Positions 19,088-28,650 of a stretch of DNA of 64,000 nt are shown here, in pieces. Source of the stretch: Polaribacter marinaquae. GTDB lineage: Bacteria; Bacteroidota; Bacteroidia; Flavobacteriales; Flavobacteriaceae. The notes beneath the pieces are model-generated. The model had not been told where the DNA came from. It worked only from the letters and a program-made list of their open reading frames with translations, and ran no database searches. The stretch is taken from NCBI RefSeq assembly GCF_038019025.1, contig NZ_CP150496.1, positions 2,992,001-3,056,000 of the forward strand, read 5' to 3'. Both the position numbers and the translations under genes were made by a program. Numbering within the stretch: the first letter of the stretch is position 1; every line of letters starts with the position of its first letter.

Positions 19088-21205
19088 ATGGCTAGAGATT
19101 TAAAATTTACAAGAAATATTGGAATTGCAGCACATATTGATGCTGGAAAAACTACAACAACAGAACGTGTATTGTATTATACAGGTGTTTCTCATAAAAT
19201 TGGAGAAGTACATGATGGTGCAGCAACAATGGACTGGATGGAGCAGGAGCAAGAAAGAGGTATTACAATTACTTCTGCAGCTACTACTTGTACGTGGAAC
19301 TTTCCAATAGAAAACGGAGAAAAAACTCCAGAAACAAAAGGATATCACTTTAATATTATTGATACTCCAGGACACGTTGATTTTACTGTAGAAGTAAATA
19401 GATCATTACGTGTTTTAGATGGTTTAGTTTTCTTATTTTCAGCTGTTGATGGTGTAGAACCTCAATCTGAAACTAACTGGAGATTGGCAGATAACTATAA
19501 AGTACCAAGAATTGGTTTTGTTAATAAAATGGACCGTCAAGGTTCTGATTTCTTAGGAGTTTGTCAGCAAGTAAAAGATATGTTAAAGTCAAATGCGGTG
19601 CCAATCGTTTTAAATATTGGTGACGAGGATGAGTTTAAAGGTATTATAGATTTAGTTAAGAATCGTGCTATTGTATGGCATGATGAAACTCAAGGAGCTA
19701 CTTTCGATGTTATCGAAATTCCTGAGGATATGAAAGAAGAAGCTCGTAAGTACCGTGCACTTTTAATTGAAGAAGTAGCAAGTTACGATGAGAATCTTTT
19801 AGAAAAATTCATGGAAGATGAAGATTCTATTACAGAAGAAGAAGTGCATGCTGCACTTAGAGCTGCTGTAATGGATATGGCAATTATTCCTATGATTTGT
19901 GGTTCTGCGTTTAAAAATAAAGGAGTTCAGTTCTTATTAGATGCTGTTTGTCGTTATTTACCTTCACCAACTGATAAAGATGGTATTGTAGGTGTAAACC
20001 CAGATACAGAACAAGAAGAATTACGTAAGCCAAGTGTAGATGAACCTTTTGCTGCTTTAGCATTTAAAATTGCTACAGACCCTTTTGTTGGTCGTTTAGC
20101 ATTTTTTAGAGCATATTCTGGTCGTTTAGATGCTGGTTCTTATGTTTTAAATAACCGTTCAGGTAAAAAAGAACGTATTTCACGTATTTATCAAATGCAT
20201 GCTAACAAGCAGAATGCAATTGATTTTATCGAAGCTGGAGATATTGGTGCGGCAGTAGGTTTTAAATCTATCAAAACAGGAGATACTTTGTCTTCTCAAG
20301 AGCATCCAATTGTTCTAGAATCTATGGATTTTCCAGACCCAGTAATTGGTATTGCTGTTGAGCCTAAAACTAAAGCAGATGTAGATAGATTAGGTATTGG
20401 TTTAGGTAAGTTAGCTGAAGAAGATCCAACATTTACTGTTCGTTCTGATGAAGCTTCTGGTCAAACTATTATCTCAGGAATGGGAGAATTACACTTAGAT
20501 GTAATTGTAGATCGTTTAAAACGTGAATTTAAAGTTGAAGTTAACCAAGGTCAGCCTCAAGTAGAATATAAAGAAGCTATTACAGCATCTGCAGATCATA
20601 GAGAAGTTTATAAGAAACAATCTGGTGGTCGTGGTAAGTTTGCTGATATAGTATTCACTATGGAGCCTGCAGAAGAAGGTGTTCAAGGATTAGTTTTTGA
20701 ATCTGTAATTAAAGGTGGTAATGTTCCTAAGGAATTTGTACCTTCTATTGAGAAAGGATTTAAAGAAGCTATGAAAAATGGACCATTAGCTGGATACGAA
20801 ATGGATTCTATGAAAGTAACTTTAAAGGATGGATCATTCCACGCAGTGGATTCTGATCAACTTTCTTTTGAGTTAGCTGCAAAATTAGGTTTTAAAGCTG
20901 CTGCAAAAGCTGCTAAAGCTAAAATTATGGAGCCATTAATGAAATTAGAAGTGTTAACTCCAGAGGAGAACATGGGAGATATCGTTGGTGATTTAAATAG
21001 AAGAAGAGGACAAGTAAACGATATGAGTGATCGTAACGGTGCAAAAGTTGTAAAAGCATTAGTGCCATTATCAGAAATGTTTGGTTATGTTACAGCTTTA
21101 AGAACTATGTCTTCTGGTAGAGCAACTTCTACTATGGAATTTTCACATTATGCTGAAACTCCTTCGAATGTATCTGAAGAAGTGATAGCAAAATCTAAAG
21201 GTTAA
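19088..21205 (+). CDS. fusA: Elongation factor G
   Basis: This 705-residue GTPase drives translocation on the ribosome. The G1 loop [19 protein letters not shown], switch 2 [12 protein letters not shown] and G4 NKMDRQG are all present, followed by domains II-V, including the domain IV/V region ending [16 protein letters not shown]. Length is usual. It is five bases after rpsG and 18 bp before rpsJ. tuf, which commonly follows fusA in other phyla, is absent here. Confidence 0.98.
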   Translation: MARDLKFTRNIGIAAHIDAGKTTTTERVLYYTGVSHKIGEVHDGAATMDWMEQEQERGITITSAATTCTWNFPIENGEKTPETKGYHFNIIDTPGHVDFTVEVNRSLRVLDGLVFLFSAVDGVEPQSETNWRLADNYKVPRIGFVNKMDRQGSDFLGVCQQVKDMLKSNAVPIVLNIGDEDEFKGIIDLVKNRAIVWHDETQGATFDVIEIPEDMKEEARKYRALLIEEVASYDENLLEKFMEDEDSITEEEVHAALRAAVMDMAIIPMICGSAFKNKGVQFLLDAVCRYLPSPTDKDGIVGVNPDTEQEELRKPSVDEPFAALAFKIATDPFVGRLAFFRAYSGRLDAGSYVLNNRSGKKERISRIYQMHANKQNAIDFIEAGDIGAAVGFKSIKTGDTLSSQEHPIVLESMDFPDPVIGIAVEPKTKADVDRLGIGLGKLAEEDPTFTVRSDEASGQTIISGMGELHLDVIVDRLKREFKVEVNQGQPQVEYKEAITASADHREVYKKQSGGRGKFADIVFTMEPAEEGVQGLVFESVIKGGNVPKEFVPSIEKGFKEAMKNGPLAGYEMDSMKVTLKDGSFHAVDSDQLSFELAAKLGFKAAAKAAKAKIMEPLMKLEVLTPEENMGDIVGDLNRRRGQVNDMSDRNGAKVVKALVPLSEMFGYVTALRTMSSGRATSTMEFSHYAETPSNVSEEVIAKSKG

Positions 21206-21223
21206 TCGACTAAAGAATATAAG

Positions 21224-21529
21224 ATGAGTCAAAAAATTAGAATAAAATTAAAGTCTTACGATTATAATTTAGTAGATAAATCTGCTGAGAAAATCGTTAA
21301 GACGGTAAAAAGTACTGGTGCTGTTGTAAACGGACCAATACCTTTACCAACACATAAAAAGATTTTTACAGTTTTACGTTCTCCACACGTAAATAAAAAA
21401 TCTAGAGAGCAATTTCAATTAGCTGCTTACAAAAGGTTATTAGACATTTATAGTTCTTCTTCGAAAACTATCGATGCTTTAATGAAACTTGAGTTACCAA
21501 GTGGTGTTGAAGTTGAGATCAAAGTTTAA
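21224..21529 (+). CDS. rpsJ: 30S ribosomal protein uS10
   Basis: A 101-residue uS10 with [20 protein letters not shown], the [28 protein letters not shown] core and the C-terminal [11 protein letters not shown]. Besides the 30S head it is a NusB partner in antitermination (NusE). Here it is the last gene of the str transcript: a terminator begins 10 bp after its stop. The rest of the S10 operon starts from its own promoter, which overlaps that terminator. Confidence 0.98.
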   Translation: MSQKIRIKLKSYDYNLVDKSAEKIVKTVKSTGAVVNGPIPLPTHKKIFTVLRSPHVNKKSREQFQLAAYKRLLDIYSSSSKTIDALMKLELPSGVEVEIKV

Positions 21530-21539
21530 GTAAAATATT

Positions 21540-21576
21540 AACTTTCGGTTTAATTTTGTTAAACCGAAAGTTTTTT
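21540..21576 (+). terminator. Intrinsic terminator after rpsJ, with a promoter element in its loop
   Basis: A 14-bp perfect stem (AACTTTCGGTTTAA / TTAAACCGAAAGTT, 21540-21553 and 21559-21572) with loop TTTTG is followed by T residues through 21576. The loop TTTG is also the -33 box of the rplC promoter. Confidence 0.9.
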
Positions 21577-21585
21577 ATACTTTTG
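21555..21585 (+). promoter_or_regulatory. Promoter of the S10 operon (rplC)
   Basis: TTTG (21555-21558), a 19-base spacer and TACTTTTG (21578-21585) fit the Bacteroidota consensus. The -33 box is the terminator loop, and the spacer is the terminator's 3' arm plus T-tract. Transcription should start near 21592, leaving a leader of about 225 nt. Confidence 0.8.
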
Positions 21586-21591
21586 CAACCC

Positions 21592-21818
21592 GAAATAGAG
21601 TAGGGAACTGCTATTTTTGATATAATTATCACTAATAGTGACATGTCTGGAGCGTTTCGCGAAGGAAAAACGGAAAAAACAAAATCAGCGTTGAATTTGT
21701 TTGCGCTGTTTTTTTTTATGAAATTTTAAGGATGTGTACTGAAACATTTGTTTCAAAAAATATAAGTATTAATATAGACGCGCTGGATAAATATCTATTC
21801 GTCTAAAATTTTAACTAA
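21592..21818 (+). promoter_or_regulatory. Structured leader of the S10 operon with an attenuator-like terminator
   Basis: The long untranslated leader before rplC holds several inverted repeats: AAATAG/CTATTT (21593-21598 and 21611-21616), TCACTA/TAGTGA (21629-21641), CAGCG/CGCTG (21686-21690 and 21704-21708) followed directly by about ten T, then TGAAACA/TGTTTCA (21740-21755) and AGACG/CGTCT (21776-21804). The CAGCG hairpin with its T-run looks like an intrinsic terminator placed before the first gene, which suggests attenuation. The ligand may be a ribosomal protein such as L4, as in other bacteria, but that is inference. Confidence 0.55.
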
Positions 21819-22436
21819 ATGTCTGGGTTAATAGGAAGAAAAATTGGAATGACCAGCTTATTTGATGAAAACGGGAAGAATATTCCTTGTACAGTAATCG
21901 AAGCGGGTCCTTGCGTTGTTACCCAAGTCAGAACCGAAGAGGTTGACGGCTACAATGCGTTACAACTTGGTTTCGATGACAAGAAGGCGAAGAGCTCTAA
22001 CAAAGCGTTAGACGGTCACTTTAAAAAAGCTGGCACCACTGCAAAGAAAAAAGTCGTTGAATTTCAAGGGTTTGAAGGTGAGTATAAATTAGGAGATTCT
22101 ATATCTGTAGATCACTTTGAAGAAGGTGAGTTTGTAGATGTTTCTGGTGTTTCTAAAGGTAAGGGTTTTCAGGGTGTTGTAAAACGTCATGGATTTGCTG
22201 GTGTTGGTCAAGCTACGCATGGTCAACATAACCGTTTAAGAGCTCCGGGTTCTATTGGTGCTGCATCTTATCCTGCAAGAGTATTCAAAGGAATGCGTAT
22301 GGCAGGTAGAATGGGTGGAGATAAAGTGAAAGTACAAAACTTAAGAGTATTAAAAGTAGTTGCTGAAAAGAACTTACTTGTTGTTAAAGGGGCTGTTCCT
22401 GGACACAAAAATGCTTTTGTAACTATTCAGAAATAA
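21819..22436 (+). CDS. rplC: 50S ribosomal protein uL3
   Basis: This 205-residue uL3 begins [18 protein letters not shown] and has the central loop [21 protein letters not shown] that reaches the peptidyl-transferase centre, and [14 protein letters not shown]. It is the first gene of the transcript that starts within the rpsJ terminator. The TAATG junction with rplD overlaps by one base, indicating translational coupling. Confidence 0.98.
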   Translation: MSGLIGRKIGMTSLFDENGKNIPCTVIEAGPCVVTQVRTEEVDGYNALQLGFDDKKAKSSNKALDGHFKKAGTTAKKKVVEFQGFEGEYKLGDSISVDHFEEGEFVDVSGVSKGKGFQGVVKRHGFAGVGQATHGQHNRLRAPGSIGAASYPARVFKGMRMAGRMGGDKVKVQNLRVLKVVAEKNLLVVKGAVPGHKNAFVTIQK

Positions 22437-23065
22437 TGAAAGTAGCTGTTTTAGATATTACAGGAAAAGATACAGGTAGAAAGGTTGAGCTTTCTAAAGA
22501 TGTATTCGGTATTGAGCCTAATGATCATGCTATTTATTTAGATGTTAAGCAATACTTGGCAAATCAACGTCAAGGTACGCACAAATCTAAAGAAAGAGCA
22601 GAAATTGCTGGTTCTACAAGAAAGATAAAAAAACAAAAAGGAACTGGTACTGCAAGAGCAGGTTCTATCAAGTCTGGTGTTTTTAGAGGTGGTGGACGTA
22701 TGTTCGGACCAAGACCAAGAAATTATTCTTTTAAATTGAATAAAAACTTAAAGCGTTTAGCACGTAAGTCTGCTTTAAGTATTCAAGCAAATGATGAGAA
22801 TTTAGTAGTAGTTGAAGATTTTAACTTTGAAAATCCAAAAACTAAAAACTTTTTAAGCGTTTTAAAAGCGTTAGAATTAGATACTAAAAAGTCTTTATTT
22901 GTTTTAGGAAGTGATAATACAAATGTGTATTTATCATCACGTAATTTGAAAAATTCTAAAGTAATTAAAGTTTCAGAAATTAACACATATGGTTTGTTAA
23001 ACGCAAACAAAGTAGTGATTACTGAAGGTTCTTTAGAAGGTATAAACACTAATTTAAGCAAATAG
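22436..23065 (+). CDS. rplD: 50S ribosomal protein uL4
   Basis: A 209-residue uL4, including the extended exit-tunnel loop [20 protein letters not shown] and [18 protein letters not shown]. uL4 also represses the S10 operon in E. coli by binding its leader; the structured leader before rplC makes a comparable role worth considering here. Its start overlaps the rplC stop by one base and rplW follows after nine bases. Confidence 0.98.
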   Translation: MKVAVLDITGKDTGRKVELSKDVFGIEPNDHAIYLDVKQYLANQRQGTHKSKERAEIAGSTRKIKKQKGTGTARAGSIKSGVFRGGGRMFGPRPRNYSFKLNKNLKRLARKSALSIQANDENLVVVEDFNFENPKTKNFLSVLKALELDTKKSLFVLGSDNTNVYLSSRNLKNSKVIKVSEINTYGLLNANKVVITEGSLEGINTNLSK

Positions 23066-23074
23066 GGATTCGAA

Positions 23075-23365
23075 ATGAGTATTTTAATAAAACCTATTAT
23101 TACGGAAAAAGCTACAAACGATAGTGAATTATTTAATCGTTATGCATTTGTAGTAGATAAAAATGCTAATAAATTAGAGATTAAGTCAGCAGTTGAATCT
23201 GCTTACGGGGTTTCTATATCTAGTGTAAGAACTTTAAATTATCCAATTCAAAGAAATACTAAGTTTACTAAAAAAGGTTTAGTTACTGGTATTAAGAGTG
23301 GGTATAAGAAGGCTATTGTACAGTTAGCAGAAGGAGAAAGTATTGATTTTTATAACAATCTTTAA
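23075..23365 (+). CDS. rplW: 50S ribosomal protein uL23
   Basis: A 96-residue uL23 with LIKPIITEKATNDSE at the N-terminus and NKLEIKSAVESAYGV in the core. It lies at the exit of the nascent-chain tunnel, where SRP and trigger factor dock. Length and position between rplD and rplB are standard for the S10 operon. Confidence 0.97.
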   Translation: MSILIKPIITEKATNDSELFNRYAFVVDKNANKLEIKSAVESAYGVSISSVRTLNYPIQRNTKFTKKGLVTGIKSGYKKAIVQLAEGESIDFYNNL

Positions 23366-23374
23366 AAGACAAAA

Positions 23375-24199
23375 ATGTCAGTTAGAAAATTAAAACCAAT
23401 AACACCAGGTCAGCGTTTTAGAGTTGTAAATGGGTTCGACACCATAACAACTGATAAGCCGGAGAAAAGTTTACTTGCTCCGAAAAAACGATCTGGAGGT
23501 CGAAACAATCAGGGAAGAATGACAACACGTAATATAGGTGGTGGTCATAAACAAAAGTACCGTATTATCGATTTTAAAAGAGATAAGCAAGGTATTCCTG
23601 CTACAGTAAAAACAATAGAATACGATCCAAATCGTACAGCTTTTATAGCGCTATTAAGTTATGCTGATGGTGAAAAACGTTATGTAATTGCGCAAAACGG
23701 TTTAAAAGTAGGTCAAACTATTATTTCAGGTAAAGATGTTGCTCCAGAAATTGGAAATGCAATGACTTTAAGTGAAATTCCTTTAGGAACTACGATTTCA
23801 TGTATAGAATTACGTCCAGGTCAAGGAGCTGTTATGGCTCGTTCTGCTGGTTCTTTTGCTCAATTAATGGCAAGAGATGGTAAGTATGCTACAGTTAAGT
23901 TACCTTCTGGTGAAACAAGATTAATCTTGTTAACTTGTATGGCAACTATTGGTGTTGTATCTAATTCAGATCATCAATTACTTGTTTCAGGTAAAGCTGG
24001 TAGATCGAGATGGTTAGGTAGAAGACCTAGAACAAATGCAGTAAGAATGAACCCGGTTGATCACCCAATGGGAGGTGGTGAAGGACGTTCTTCTGGAGGG
24101 CATCCAAGATCAAGAAATGGTATACCTGCTAAAGGATTCAAGACTAGATCTAAAACCAAAGCTAGTAATAAGTATATTATAGAACGTAGAAAGAAATAA
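23375..24199 (+). CDS. rplB: 50S ribosomal protein uL2
   Basis: This 274-residue uL2 is needed for subunit association and peptidyl transfer. [21 protein letters not shown] at the N-terminus and [18 protein letters not shown] near the C-terminus, with the conserved active-site-proximal His, are diagnostic. It precedes rpsS by six bases. Confidence 0.98.
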   Translation: MSVRKLKPITPGQRFRVVNGFDTITTDKPEKSLLAPKKRSGGRNNQGRMTTRNIGGGHKQKYRIIDFKRDKQGIPATVKTIEYDPNRTAFIALLSYADGEKRYVIAQNGLKVGQTIISGKDVAPEIGNAMTLSEIPLGTTISCIELRPGQGAVMARSAGSFAQLMARDGKYATVKLPSGETRLILLTCMATIGVVSNSDHQLLVSGKAGRSRWLGRRPRTNAVRMNPVDHPMGGGEGRSSGGHPRSRNGIPAKGFKTRSKTKASNKYIIERRKK

Positions 24200-24205
24200 T
24201 AAGTT

Positions 24206-24484
24206 ATGGCAAGATCATTAAAAAAAGGACCTTACGTTCACTATAAGTTAGAGAAAAAAGTGTTAGCTAATGTAGAAGGTGGAAACAAAACTGTAATCAA
24301 AACTTGGTCTAGAGCAAGTATGATTACTCCAGATTTTGTTGGACAAACAATTGCTGTTCATAACGGACGTCAATTTGTACCGGTTTACGTTACAGAAAAC
24401 ATGGTAGGGCATAAATTAGGCGAATTTTCACCAACTCGTTCTTTTAGAGGACACGCTGGTGCAAAAAATAAAGGAAAAAAATAG
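24206..24484 (+). CDS. rpsS: 30S ribosomal protein uS19
   Basis: A 92-residue uS19 with [40 protein letters not shown] and [14 protein letters not shown], all family signatures. It forms a head heterodimer with uS13. It is separated by six bases from both neighbours, rplB and rplV. Confidence 0.98.
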   Translation: MARSLKKGPYVHYKLEKKVLANVEGGNKTVIKTWSRASMITPDFVGQTIAVHNGRQFVPVYVTENMVGHKLGEFSPTRSFRGHAGAKNKGKK

Positions 24485-24490
24485 TAGGAA

Positions 24491-24895
24491 ATGGGAGTTC
24501 GTAAAAAAAATATGGCAGATCAGTTAAAAGCAGATAGAAAGCAACGTGCTTTCGCTAAGCTTACTAACTGTCCTACATCACCAAGAAAAATGCGTTTAGT
24601 AGCAGATCAAGTAAGAGGTGTTGAAGTTGAAAAAGCTTTACAAATCTTAAAATTTAGCCCTAAAGAAGCATCTATAAACTTAGAGAAATTATTGTTGTCT
24701 GCAATTGCAAACTGGCAAGCTAAGAACGAAGATGCAGCTATAGAAGATGCTGGATTATATGTGAAAACTATTTATGTAGATAGCGCAGGAATGTTAAAAA
24801 GATTAAGACCAGCTCCACAAGGTCGTGCTCATAGAATTCGTAAGCGTTCTAATCACGTTACTTTAGAGTTAGGTACTAAAACAATAAGCAAATAA
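24491..24895 (+). CDS. rplV: 50S ribosomal protein uL22
   Basis: A 134-residue uL22 with [33 protein letters not shown] and the tunnel beta-hairpin [21 protein letters not shown]. The MGVRKKN N-terminal extension is a common form in flavobacteria, so I keep the first ATG; a second ATG eight codons downstream cannot be excluded. Confidence 0.97.
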   Translation: MGVRKKNMADQLKADRKQRAFAKLTNCPTSPRKMRLVADQVRGVEVEKALQILKFSPKEASINLEKLLLSAIANWQAKNEDAAIEDAGLYVKTIYVDSAGMLKRLRPAPQGRAHRIRKRSNHVTLELGTKTISK

Positions 24896-24906
24896 TCAAA
24901 GTAGAA

Positions 24907-25626
24907 ATGGGACAAAAAACTAATCCAATAGGAAATCGTTTAGGAATCATCAGAGGTTGGGAATCTAACTGGTACGGTGGTAATGACTACGGAGATAAAA
25001 TTGCTGAAGATGATAAGATAAGAAAGTATATACATGCTAGATTATCTAAAGCAAGTGTTTCTAGAGTAATTATAGAGCGTACTTTAAAACTTGTAACCGT
25101 TACTATCACTACTGCTAGACCTGGTATTATTATCGGTAAAGGTGGTCAAGAGGTAGACAAGTTAAAAGAAGAGCTTAAGAAAATTACAGGAAAAGAAGTT
25201 CAAATTAACATTTTTGAAATCAAGCGTCCAGAATTAGATGCAAGATTAGTAGCAACTAGTGTTGCTCGTCAAATTGAGAATAGAATTTCTTATAAGAGAG
25301 CTATTAAAATGGCTATTCAAGCTACAATGAGAATGAATGCTGAAGGTATTAAAATTCAGATTTCAGGACGTTTAAATGGAGCTGAAATGGCACGTTCAGA
25401 GCACTTTAAAGAAGGTAGAATTCCTCTTTCTACTTTTAGAGCTGATATTGATTATGCACTTGTAGAAGCTCATACTACATACGGAAGATTAGGTGTGAAG
25501 GTATGGATTATGAAAGGCGAAGTTTATGGTAAAAGAGAATTATCTCCATTAGTAGGATTGTCTAAGAAACAATCTGGTTCTAAAGGTGGTGACAGATCTA
25601 AACGTCAACCTCGTAGAAGAAAATAA
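24907..25626 (+). CDS. rpsC: 30S ribosomal protein uS3
   Basis: This 239-residue uS3 begins [21 protein letters not shown], has the KH-domain loop [16 protein letters not shown] and the C-terminal domain [13 protein letters not shown]. The tail is a long basic stretch ([19 protein letters not shown]). It lines the mRNA entry channel and helps unwinding. It lies in the usual S10 order between rplV and rplP. Confidence 0.98.
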   Translation: MGQKTNPIGNRLGIIRGWESNWYGGNDYGDKIAEDDKIRKYIHARLSKASVSRVIIERTLKLVTVTITTARPGIIIGKGGQEVDKLKEELKKITGKEVQINIFEIKRPELDARLVATSVARQIENRISYKRAIKMAIQATMRMNAEGIKIQISGRLNGAEMARSEHFKEGRIPLSTFRADIDYALVEAHTTYGRLGVKVWIMKGEVYGKRELSPLVGLSKKQSGSKGGDRSKRQPRRRK

Positions 25627-25648
25627 TTTTTAAAATTAGAAATTAAAA

Positions 25649-26080
25649 ATGTTACAGCCAAAAAGAGTAAAATACCGTAAGGTACAGAAGGCGAAAGGAA
25701 ATATGACAGGTATTTCTGGTAGAGGAAATCAACTTTCTAACGGAATGTTTGGTATCAAATCTTTAGACCAGAATTTATTAACTTCGCGTCAGATAGAAGC
25801 AGCTCGTATTGCGGCTACTCGTCATATGAAAAGAGAAGGTCAGTTATGGATTAAAATATTTCCAGACAAGCCTATCACTAAGAAGCCTTTAGAAGTACGT
25901 ATGGGTAAGGGTAAAGGAGCACCAGATCATTTTGTTGCAGTTATTAAACCAGGTAGAATTTTGTTTGAAATTGGTGGAGTGCCAATGGATGTTGCAAAAG
26001 AAGCTTTACGTTTAGCAGCACAAAAACTTCCAGTAAGAACGAAGTTTGTAGTAGCAAGAGATTTTGATATTAACGCTTAA
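25649..26080 (+). CDS. rplP: 50S ribosomal protein uL16
   Basis: A 143-residue uL16 with [38 protein letters not shown] and [17 protein letters not shown]. It is a late-assembly protein near the A-site tRNA elbow. The arginine in the MGKGKG loop region is followed by the usual context, so hydroxylation by a YcfD-type oxygenase cannot be judged here. Confidence 0.98.
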   Translation: MLQPKRVKYRKVQKAKGNMTGISGRGNQLSNGMFGIKSLDQNLLTSRQIEAARIAATRHMKREGQLWIKIFPDKPITKKPLEVRMGKGKGAPDHFVAVIKPGRILFEIGGVPMDVAKEALRLAAQKLPVRTKFVVARDFDINA

Positions 26081-26091
26081 TTCTAAATACA

Positions 26092-26283
26092 ATGAAACAA
26101 TCAGAAATAAAAGAATTATCTATAGCAGATCTTAATGAAAAGCTTGGAGCGTTGCAAAAGAATTATACTGATCTTAAAATGGCTCACGCAATAACTCCTT
26201 TGGAGAACCCATTGCAGTTGAGAAGTTTAAGAAGAACTGTAGCAAGAATTGCAACAGAATTAACAAAAAGAGAATTACAATAA
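26092..26283 (+). CDS. rpmC: 50S ribosomal protein uL29
   Basis: A 63-residue uL29 with KQSEIKELSIADLNEKL and LRRTVARIATELTKRE, a two-helix hairpin at the tunnel exit next to uL23. Its length is typical. A long antisense frame over this region is only a shadow. Confidence 0.96.
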   Translation: MKQSEIKELSIADLNEKLGALQKNYTDLKMAHAITPLENPLQLRSLRRTVARIATELTKRELQ

Positions 26284-26303
26284 TTCTATAGTCAGTTTTA
26301 AAG

Positions 26304-26561
26304 ATGGAAAAAAGAAATCTTAGAAAAGAGAGAATTGGTGTTGTTTCTAGTAACAAAATGGAAAAATCTATTGTTGTTGCTGAAACTAAAAGAGTTAAGC
26401 ACCCAATGTACGGAAAGTTCGTATTAAAGACTAAGAAGTACGTTGCACACGACGAAAAGAATGATTGCAACGAAGGAGATACAGTTAGGATCATGGAAAC
26501 AAGACCTATGAGTAAATCTAAACGTTGGAGATTAGTAGAAATCCTAGAAAGAGCTAAATAA
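26304..26561 (+). CDS. rpsQ: 30S ribosomal protein uS17
   Basis: An 85-residue uS17 with [19 protein letters not shown] and the signature [20 protein letters not shown]. It is an OB-fold primary 16S binder. It ends one base before rplN begins, so the two are likely translationally coupled. Confidence 0.97.
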   Translation: MEKRNLRKERIGVVSSNKMEKSIVVAETKRVKHPMYGKFVLKTKKYVAHDEKNDCNEGDTVRIMETRPMSKSKRWRLVEILERAK

Positions 26562-26562
26562 T

Positions 26563-26931
26563 ATGTTACAGACAGAATCAAGATTAAAAGTAGCAGATAA
26601 TACTGGAGCTAAAGAAGTTTTAGTAATTAGAGTTTTAGGAGGTACAAAAAAGCGTTACGCAAGTATTGGAGACAAGATTGTTGTATCGGTTAAATCTGCA
26701 ACTCCTAACGGAACTGTAAAAAAAGGTCAAGTATCTAGAGCAGTTGTTGTAAGAACAAAGAAAGAAGTTAGACGTAAAGACGGATCTTATATTAGATTTG
26801 ATGATAATGCTTGTGTACTTTTAAATCCTACAGAGGAAATGAGAGGAACTCGTGTTTTCGGACCAGTTGCACGTGAACTTCGTGAGAAACAATTCATGAA
26901 AATAGTATCATTAGCACCTGAAGTGCTTTAA
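26563..26931 (+). CDS. rplN: 50S ribosomal protein uL14
   Basis: A 122-residue uL14 with [39 protein letters not shown] and [13 protein letters not shown]. It forms part of intersubunit bridges and is the docking site of the silencing factor RsfS. Length is exactly usual for bacteria. Confidence 0.98.
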   Translation: MLQTESRLKVADNTGAKEVLVIRVLGGTKKRYASIGDKIVVSVKSATPNGTVKKGQVSRAVVVRTKKEVRRKDGSYIRFDDNACVLLNPTEEMRGTRVFGPVARELREKQFMKIVSLAPEVL

Positions 26932-26943
26932 CATTATAATAAA

Positions 26944-27246
26944 ATGAAGAAGTTTAAATTAAAATCAGGAGATACTGTAAAAGTAATTGCAGGAGATCAT
27001 AAAGGATCTGAAGGTAAGGTTTTACAAATTATCAAAGATAAGGATAGAGTTTTAGTAGAAGGTGTAAATTTAGTTTCTAAACACACTAAACCTAATGCTC
27101 AAAATCCTCAAGGTGGTATTGTAAAGAAAGAAGCTTCTCTTCATATATCTAACGTAATGTTAGTAGAAGAAGGTGTAGCTGTAAGAGTAGGTTATCAGGT
27201 TGATGGAGATACTAAAACTAGAATCTCTAAAAAAACTAAAAAATAA
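26944..27246 (+). CDS. rplX: 50S ribosomal protein uL24
   Basis: A 100-residue uL24 with a KOW motif ([20 protein letters not shown]) and ETH-type segment [19 protein letters not shown]. It starts large-subunit assembly by binding the 5' end of 23S rRNA. It lies 12 bp after rplN and eight bases before rplE. Confidence 0.97.
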   Translation: MKKFKLKSGDTVKVIAGDHKGSEGKVLQIIKDKDRVLVEGVNLVSKHTKPNAQNPQGGIVKKEASLHISNVMLVEEGVAVRVGYQVDGDTKTRISKKTKK

Positions 27247-27254
27247 GAGTAATC

Positions 27255-27806
27255 ATGAGTTACGTACCAAGATTAAAATCAGAATACAAAGAAAGAGTTG
27301 TTAAAGCTCTTACTGAAGAATTCAGTTATAAGAATGTAATGCAAGTACCAAAATTAGAAAAGATTGTTGTTTCTAAAGGTGTTGGTGCTGCAATTGCAGA
27401 TAAGAAATTAATAGATTATGCTTTAGAAGAGTTGACTAAAATTACAGGTCAAAAAGCGATATCTACAATGTCTAAAAAAGATGTTGCATCATTTAAATTA
27501 CGTAAAGGAATGCCAATTGGAGCAAAAGTTACGTTAAGAGGTGATAAAATGTATGAATTTTTAGACAGACTAGTTACAGCTTCTTTGCCACGTGTAAGAG
27601 ACTTTAACGGTATTAAAGCTAATGGATTTGATGGTAGAGGTAATTACAATTTAGGTATTACTGAACAAATCATTTACCCAGAGATAAATATTGACCAAGT
27701 GAAGAAAATTAACGGTATGGATATTACTTTTGTAACATCTGCAAATACTGATAAGGAAGCAAAGTCATTATTAGGAGAATTAGGTTTACCATTCAAAAAA
27801 AATTAA
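27255..27806 (+). CDS. rplE: 50S ribosomal protein uL5
   Basis: A 183-residue uL5 with [39 protein letters not shown] and [16 protein letters not shown]. It binds 5S rRNA with uL18 in the central protuberance. It ends three bases before rpsN. Confidence 0.98.
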   Translation: MSYVPRLKSEYKERVVKALTEEFSYKNVMQVPKLEKIVVSKGVGAAIADKKLIDYALEELTKITGQKAISTMSKKDVASFKLRKGMPIGAKVTLRGDKMYEFLDRLVTASLPRVRDFNGIKANGFDGRGNYNLGITEQIIYPEINIDQVKKINGMDITFVTSANTDKEAKSLLGELGLPFKKN

Positions 27807-27809
27807 GAA

Positions 27810-28079
27810 ATGGCTAAAGAATCAATGAAAGCTCGCGAACGTAAAAGAGCAAAAACAGTTGCAAAATATGCAGAAAAGAGAAAAGCTTTAAAAGAAGCTG
27901 GAGACTATGAAGCATTGCAAAAATTACCAAAAAATGCATCACCAGTAAGAATGCACAACAGATGTAAATTAACTGGACGTCCAAAAGGATATATGAGACA
28001 ATTTGGTATCTCTCGTGTAACGTTTCGTGAAATGGCAAATCAAGGATTAATACCAGGTGTTAAAAAGGCAAGTTGGTAG
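27810..28079 (+). CDS. rpsN: 30S ribosomal protein uS14, zinc-independent type
   Basis: This 89-residue uS14 is the long, cysteine-poor form: it has [20 protein letters not shown] with a single Cys instead of the two CxxC pairs of the zinc form, and ends [11 protein letters not shown]. It is the last gene of the S10-type transcript; a hairpin with a T-run begins 24 bp downstream and a new promoter there drives rpsH. Confidence 0.97.
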   Translation: MAKESMKARERKRAKTVAKYAEKRKALKEAGDYEALQKLPKNASPVRMHNRCKLTGRPKGYMRQFGISRVTFREMANQGLIPGVKKASW

Positions 28080-28095
28080 AAATTTTAAATAAAGC

Positions 28096-28125
28096 TTAAA
28101 AATAAAAATAGAATGTGTATCTTTG
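28096..28125 (+). promoter_or_regulatory. Promoter of the spc segment (rpsH)
   Basis: TATCTTTG (28118-28125) is a good -7 box; 19 bases upstream is TTA (28096-28098), one mismatch from TTG. The -7 octamer is exactly the apical loop of the rpsN terminator hairpin. Transcription would start near 28132. Confidence 0.65.
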
Positions 28126-28140
28126 CACGCTCTATTTTTT
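28104..28140 (+). terminator. Intrinsic terminator after rpsN with a promoter box as its loop
   Basis: AAAAATAGA (28104-28112) pairs with TCTATTTTT (28131-28139), with an inner GTG/CAC stem (28115-28117 and 28126-28128) and the loop TATCTTTG. The 3' arm continues into T residues to 28142. The stem is AT-rich and so of moderate strength. Confidence 0.65.
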
Positions 28141-28241
28141 TTGAGTATAAGAATTTTAACTGATTATAGGTTCATTTATCACAGAGAAATCTGTAGCATA
28201 AATAGAGGTATTTGAAAACCGTAATCGCAATATAAATAAGT
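28132..28241 (+). promoter_or_regulatory. Structured leader before rpsH
   Basis: The 110-base leader contains a hairpin ATTTAT-c-ACAGA-GAAA-TCTGT-agc-ATAAAT (28174-28203) closed by a GNRA tetraloop. A competing long-range pairing is possible between CTCTATTT (28130-28137) and AAATAGAG (28200-28207). S8 represses the spc operon in E. coli, so an S8 target is a reasonable guess, but I cannot show the S8-binding consensus. Confidence 0.45.
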
Positions 28242-28640
28242 ATGTATACAGATCCAATTGCGGATTTTCTAACAAGAGTTAGAAATGCAATCGCTGCAGG
28301 ACACAGAGTAGTAGAAATTCCAGCTTCAAACTTGAAGAAGGAAATGACTAAAATTTTGTTTGACCAAGGGTTTATTTTAAGTTATCAATTTAATGATGAT
28401 AAAGTTCAAGGAACTATCAAGATAGCTTTAAAATATGACAAGGAAACAAAAGAGTCAGTAATTAGAAAAATCCAACGTATCAGTACGCCAGGTTTAAGAA
28501 AATATGTTGGTTCTTCAGAGATGCCAAGAGTATTAAACGGACTAGGTATTGCTATTGTTTCAACATCTAAAGGTGTTATGACAAACAAAAAAGCACGTCA
28601 AGAAAATGTTGGAGGAGAAGTTTTATGTTACGTTTATTAA
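28242..28640 (+). CDS. rpsH: 30S ribosomal protein uS8
   Basis: A 132-residue uS8 with [30 protein letters not shown] and [20 protein letters not shown]. It is a primary 16S binder of the platform. It is the first gene of a new transcript behind a 110-base structured leader, which is notable because uS8 is the autoregulator of the spc operon in E. coli. Confidence 0.98.
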   Translation: MYTDPIADFLTRVRNAIAAGHRVVEIPASNLKKEMTKILFDQGFILSYQFNDDKVQGTIKIALKYDKETKESVIRKIQRISTPGLRKYVGSSEMPRVLNGLGIAIVSTSKGVMTNKKARQENVGGEVLCYVY

Positions 28641-28650
28641 TTTTTAAGAA

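Noticed and set aside
26174..26581. 135-residue minus-strand frame over rpmC and rpsQ
   Set aside because: It is the complement of two certain ribosomal genes with hydrophobic composition expected from antisense AT-rich code.
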